A DNA stretch of 64,000 nt from the NCBI RefSeq assembly GCF_022539315.1, contig NC_066313.1, forward strand, positions 33,641,059-33,705,058. The letters run 5' to 3'. A program made the position numbers and the translations under genes. A model generated the notes under the pieces. The model was not told the DNA's origin. It did no database searches and worked only from the letters and a program-made list of their open reading frames with translations. Numbering within the stretch: position 1 is the first letter of the stretch; the number at the start of each line of letters is the position of its first letter. Below, one piece after another: positions 61,900 to 64,000 of the stretch. This DNA is from Serinus canaria. Taxonomy: Eukaryota > Chordata > Aves > Passeriformes > Fringillidae.

Positions 61900-62042
61900 G
61901 CGCCGCCGAGGGCCGGCGCCCGGCGGGAGGGAGGGGAGGCGCTCCCGAGCCCCGCGGAGGCGGCGGGAGAGATGGGACCGGCACGGGCCCCGCCACCTGC
62001 CTGAGCCGCTGCCGGAGCCGCCGCCGCCGCTGCGGGGAGCCG
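61900..62042 (+). other. PRSS23: Proposed non-coding first exon of PRSS23
   Basis: The right edge is set by the donor CCG|GTAGGT at 62042/62043, a good match to the vertebrate consensus. The left edge is a guess just after the GC-box array. PRSS23 encodes a secreted trypsin-fold serine protease whose whole coding region lies in one later exon, which is not in this window. No coding similarity supports the call; it rests on the donor, the island and the position opposite ME3. A second GT at 62047 could serve as an alternative donor. Confidence 0.4.
61972..62004 (+). other. Possible 10-codon upstream ORF
   Basis: ATGGGACCG through the stop TGA encodes MGPARAPPPA within the proposed 5' untranslated exon. 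The context GAGAGATGGG has A at -3 and G at +4, a good initiation context. If the exon is real, this frame would be read before the main start. Confidence 0.3.
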
Positions 62043-63323
62043 GTAGGTAGCGGGCCCCGCCGGCAGGGAGAGCGCCGCGGGGTGCGGGTCGCCCCGGGGG
62101 ACAAAGGGGCTGCGGGAGGATGGCGAGCGCCGGGCTCGCTCTACGCTGCCCCGGGCAGTGCCTCACCTGCCCGCGGCGCCCGGCCGTGCGGGACACCGGG
62201 CGGTGGGAGCGGCTGTCCCGGCCCGGGGCGAGCGCTCCCTCCGCACAGGGCTTAATGTTTAACCCCGCTCGCATGCACCGGAGCGCACCGGGCGCCGCCT
62301 CCCCGGCGGCGCCGGCGACAAAAGGGCGAGCGCGGCTGCTGCCCGCCGGTCCCCGCTGCGGGTCAGCCGCTGCCGGGCACCAACTCTGAAAGGACGGCGG
62401 CTGAGGGAACAGCTGGGATGAAAGCCGCCTTTGCTGCTTTTTCGTGCTTTGGAGGTGTCTGAAGGTAGCGCTCCGCTGCGGTGCTGTACTTGGATTCGTC
62501 GCTGTGTTTGAGTATATTAGTATTTTTGGGGTGGCCTTTTAAGACGTACGTGACTCGGAACTGTTCAGTGAAGCGGCTGCTGGAGCCTGGGGAAGTTGTT
62601 TTTTGCCTTCTGCCCCGAGGAAGGTCCGAGGTACTGGTGCGGTCCCACCGGGACCCAGCTTGTGCAGCTGCCCCGTCACTCGGTTTGGGAACCCAAGCCC
62701 TCTGTCACAGGGTTTGGGAGCCCTGGGGATGCAGGTCCTTCCTACAGCTTACAGCTTATTCAAACTGACCCTCACCGTCTGCTCGTAATGCAGTTTGCTC
62801 TCGTACCGTGATACCGAAGCCGCTTGACATGCAGGGAAAGAGAAAGAAAAAAAAAAGGAGGGTGAAAGGAGGCAGTTCTAGGAATCGGACTAGCTAGAAG
62901 CACGTACTATGCTCCCTTTTCTCCGTGTGTGCATGTCACTGGTACACGTGCCAAAAGAGCCGCTGTGCCCGGTGTGTATGTTAATGGACACACCCGTGGC
63001 CTGACAGTATCAAAGTTAGTTTCAGGCTTTCCAAGGCATCGCTTTCTACAGCCCTCAGTCTAGCAGGTAAGGAAGGCAGTGTGACCCTTGCACCACCCTC
63101 AGCATCTCAGGCAGGCTAATAAAGTTGTTAGATCTTAATGGCAGGAAGGCTTCTGTAGTTATTGAAGTGCAACTCCATTATTTTTGCTGTGTTTTAACAA
63201 GTTCTGTGACCAGGAAAAGCAGCAGAGGTATTTTGGCACGGCACTGACAGTGATTTAGTTCTCCTTTATGATTTGGTTTGAGGCAGATTTTACTCCCTCA
63301 CTGTCTTGGTTTTCTCTCTTGTT

Positions 63324-63354
<31 letters not shown>

Positions 63355-64000
63355 GGTATGTTAATCTTATTGGCTTCCAGCGCTGTGGAAAAACTTTCTT
63401 CATTTCAAAATGTAATGGAGACTGGTTCATGGTCTTTCATACTAGATCATCCATGATTTATTGTTATTTAACCATCTACTACAAGAACCACCCCTGAAGT
63501 AGTGAAGTCTTGCAGAAAAATTAATTGCTTATTAGAAAATTATTCATGTCCATCCTGAACAAGGCAGTTTTCTTTCAGCAGCATCTATCTTGGGGCGTGA
63601 ATGCCCACAGCAAGCAGGAAAATGTGTCTGTAAAGTGTTGCAGCAGCACGGAGAGCCCCGGGGTGGCTGTCACTGTTTCCATTCTATAAACAATTTTAAT
63701 GCCATTAGCAAGTGTGATTATGTACAAACCACTTCTAGGGGGTTCCTAGGCTGGATGTCAGAGCAGGGCTTTGTGCTGAGTCAAAGGGTGGATTGAGTTT
63801 ATGACACAGTTTAAATAGAAACAGAAAAGCAGAGCTACAGTAGAGCAGCGCATCGTAATTCATTCAGTGCTGCTCTGTGATAGCCGTGCAGGGAAGTGCT
63901 CACTCCTTCCCAGTCTGCTCAGTTTGAGAACATCTCTCAGGGTCACCCATGAGTAAGTAGCTGAGGACAGAGAGTTTTATCCCTGGGGTTTTTTGCAGCT
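62043..64000 (+). other. PRSS23: Proposed PRSS23 intron 1, 5' part
   Basis: The sequence downstream of the proposed donor. CpG density fades by about 62700. No coding sequence of a trypsin-like protease is present (no Gly-Asp-Ser-Gly-Gly frame seen). It includes a 29-T tract. It runs off the right edge. Confidence 0.4.
63326..63354. repeat. Poly-T tract (29 T)
   Basis: The longest homopolymer in the window, uninterrupted. It is a likely site of sequencing and assembly length error. Confidence 0.95.

Larger units (their letters stand above)
61650..62480 (+). promoter_or_regulatory. PRSS23: CpG island, probable PRSS23 promoter
   Basis: Dense CpG and G/C runs cover this stretch, with a run of 14 G at 61661-61674, many GC boxes (GGGGCGGGGC, and GCCCC repeated at 61861-61890) and no TATA box. 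The plus-strand orientation is inferred from the splice donor after 62042. Gene order is the main argument for its identity: ME3 and PRSS23 are divergent neighbours in vertebrates, ME3 lies on the minus strand about 45 kb to the left, and no other promoter lies between them. PRSS23 has a non-coding first exon, so the absence of a good coding start is expected. It could instead serve an unannotated non-coding RNA. Confidence 0.6.

Noticed and set aside
61479..62274. Proline/arginine/alanine-rich frames up to 229 codons in the second CpG island
   Set aside because: The composition is explained by GC-rich repeats, the frames have no domains, and they overlap on both strands in several frames.
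63326..63354. Poly-T as the tail of a minus-strand processed gene copy
   Set aside because: No gene-like sequence or target duplication is seen next to it on the expected side.

Overview
This is vertebrate nuclear DNA, most probably from a bird. It contains several CR1 non-LTR retrotransposon copies, which are typical of sauropsids, and a solo-LTR-like insertion. No SINE/L1 landscape of mammalian type was recognised, only two CpG islands are present, and most of the sequence is non-coding. A passerine is possible but the sequence alone does not prove it.

Layout. Positions 1-16733 are read as the 5' part of a long first intron of ME3 (mitochondrial NADP-dependent malic enzyme), transcribed on the minus strand. 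This intron carries a 2.2-kb decayed CR1 (8480-10665) and an unusual cluster of near-perfect hairpins with an 18-bp tandem duplication (11899-12028). The first coding exon of ME3 is at 16734-16928 (minus), inside a CpG island of about 16420-17350 that should hold the ME3 promoter. No other ME3 exon was found in the window.

Positions 17350-61600 look intergenic. I support no protein-coding gene there. The stretch holds CR1 fragments (20060-20618, 22490-22672, a weak one near 29207, 30625-30852 plus 31838-31895, 44647-45206, 53141-53502, 60163-60262), an approximately 985-bp LTR-like insertion that splits one CR1 (30853-31837), microsatellites, poly-T tracts, short tandem duplications and several more perfect inverted repeats.

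A second CpG island lies at about 61650-62480, with GC boxes, a strong plus-strand splice donor after 62042 and a 10-codon upstream ORF. In vertebrates the gene next to ME3 on its 5' side, in divergent orientation, is PRSS23, a serine protease with a non-coding first exon and a single coding exon. I therefore propose that this island is the PRSS23 promoter and first exon, with 62043-64000 as its intron 1. This rests on gene order and signals, not on coding sequence.

Nothing here amounts to a new gene system. The most unusual signal is the repeated occurrence of short, nearly perfect inverted repeats, often beside small tandem duplications. It is best explained by local template-switching during replication, but it deserves a systematic check.
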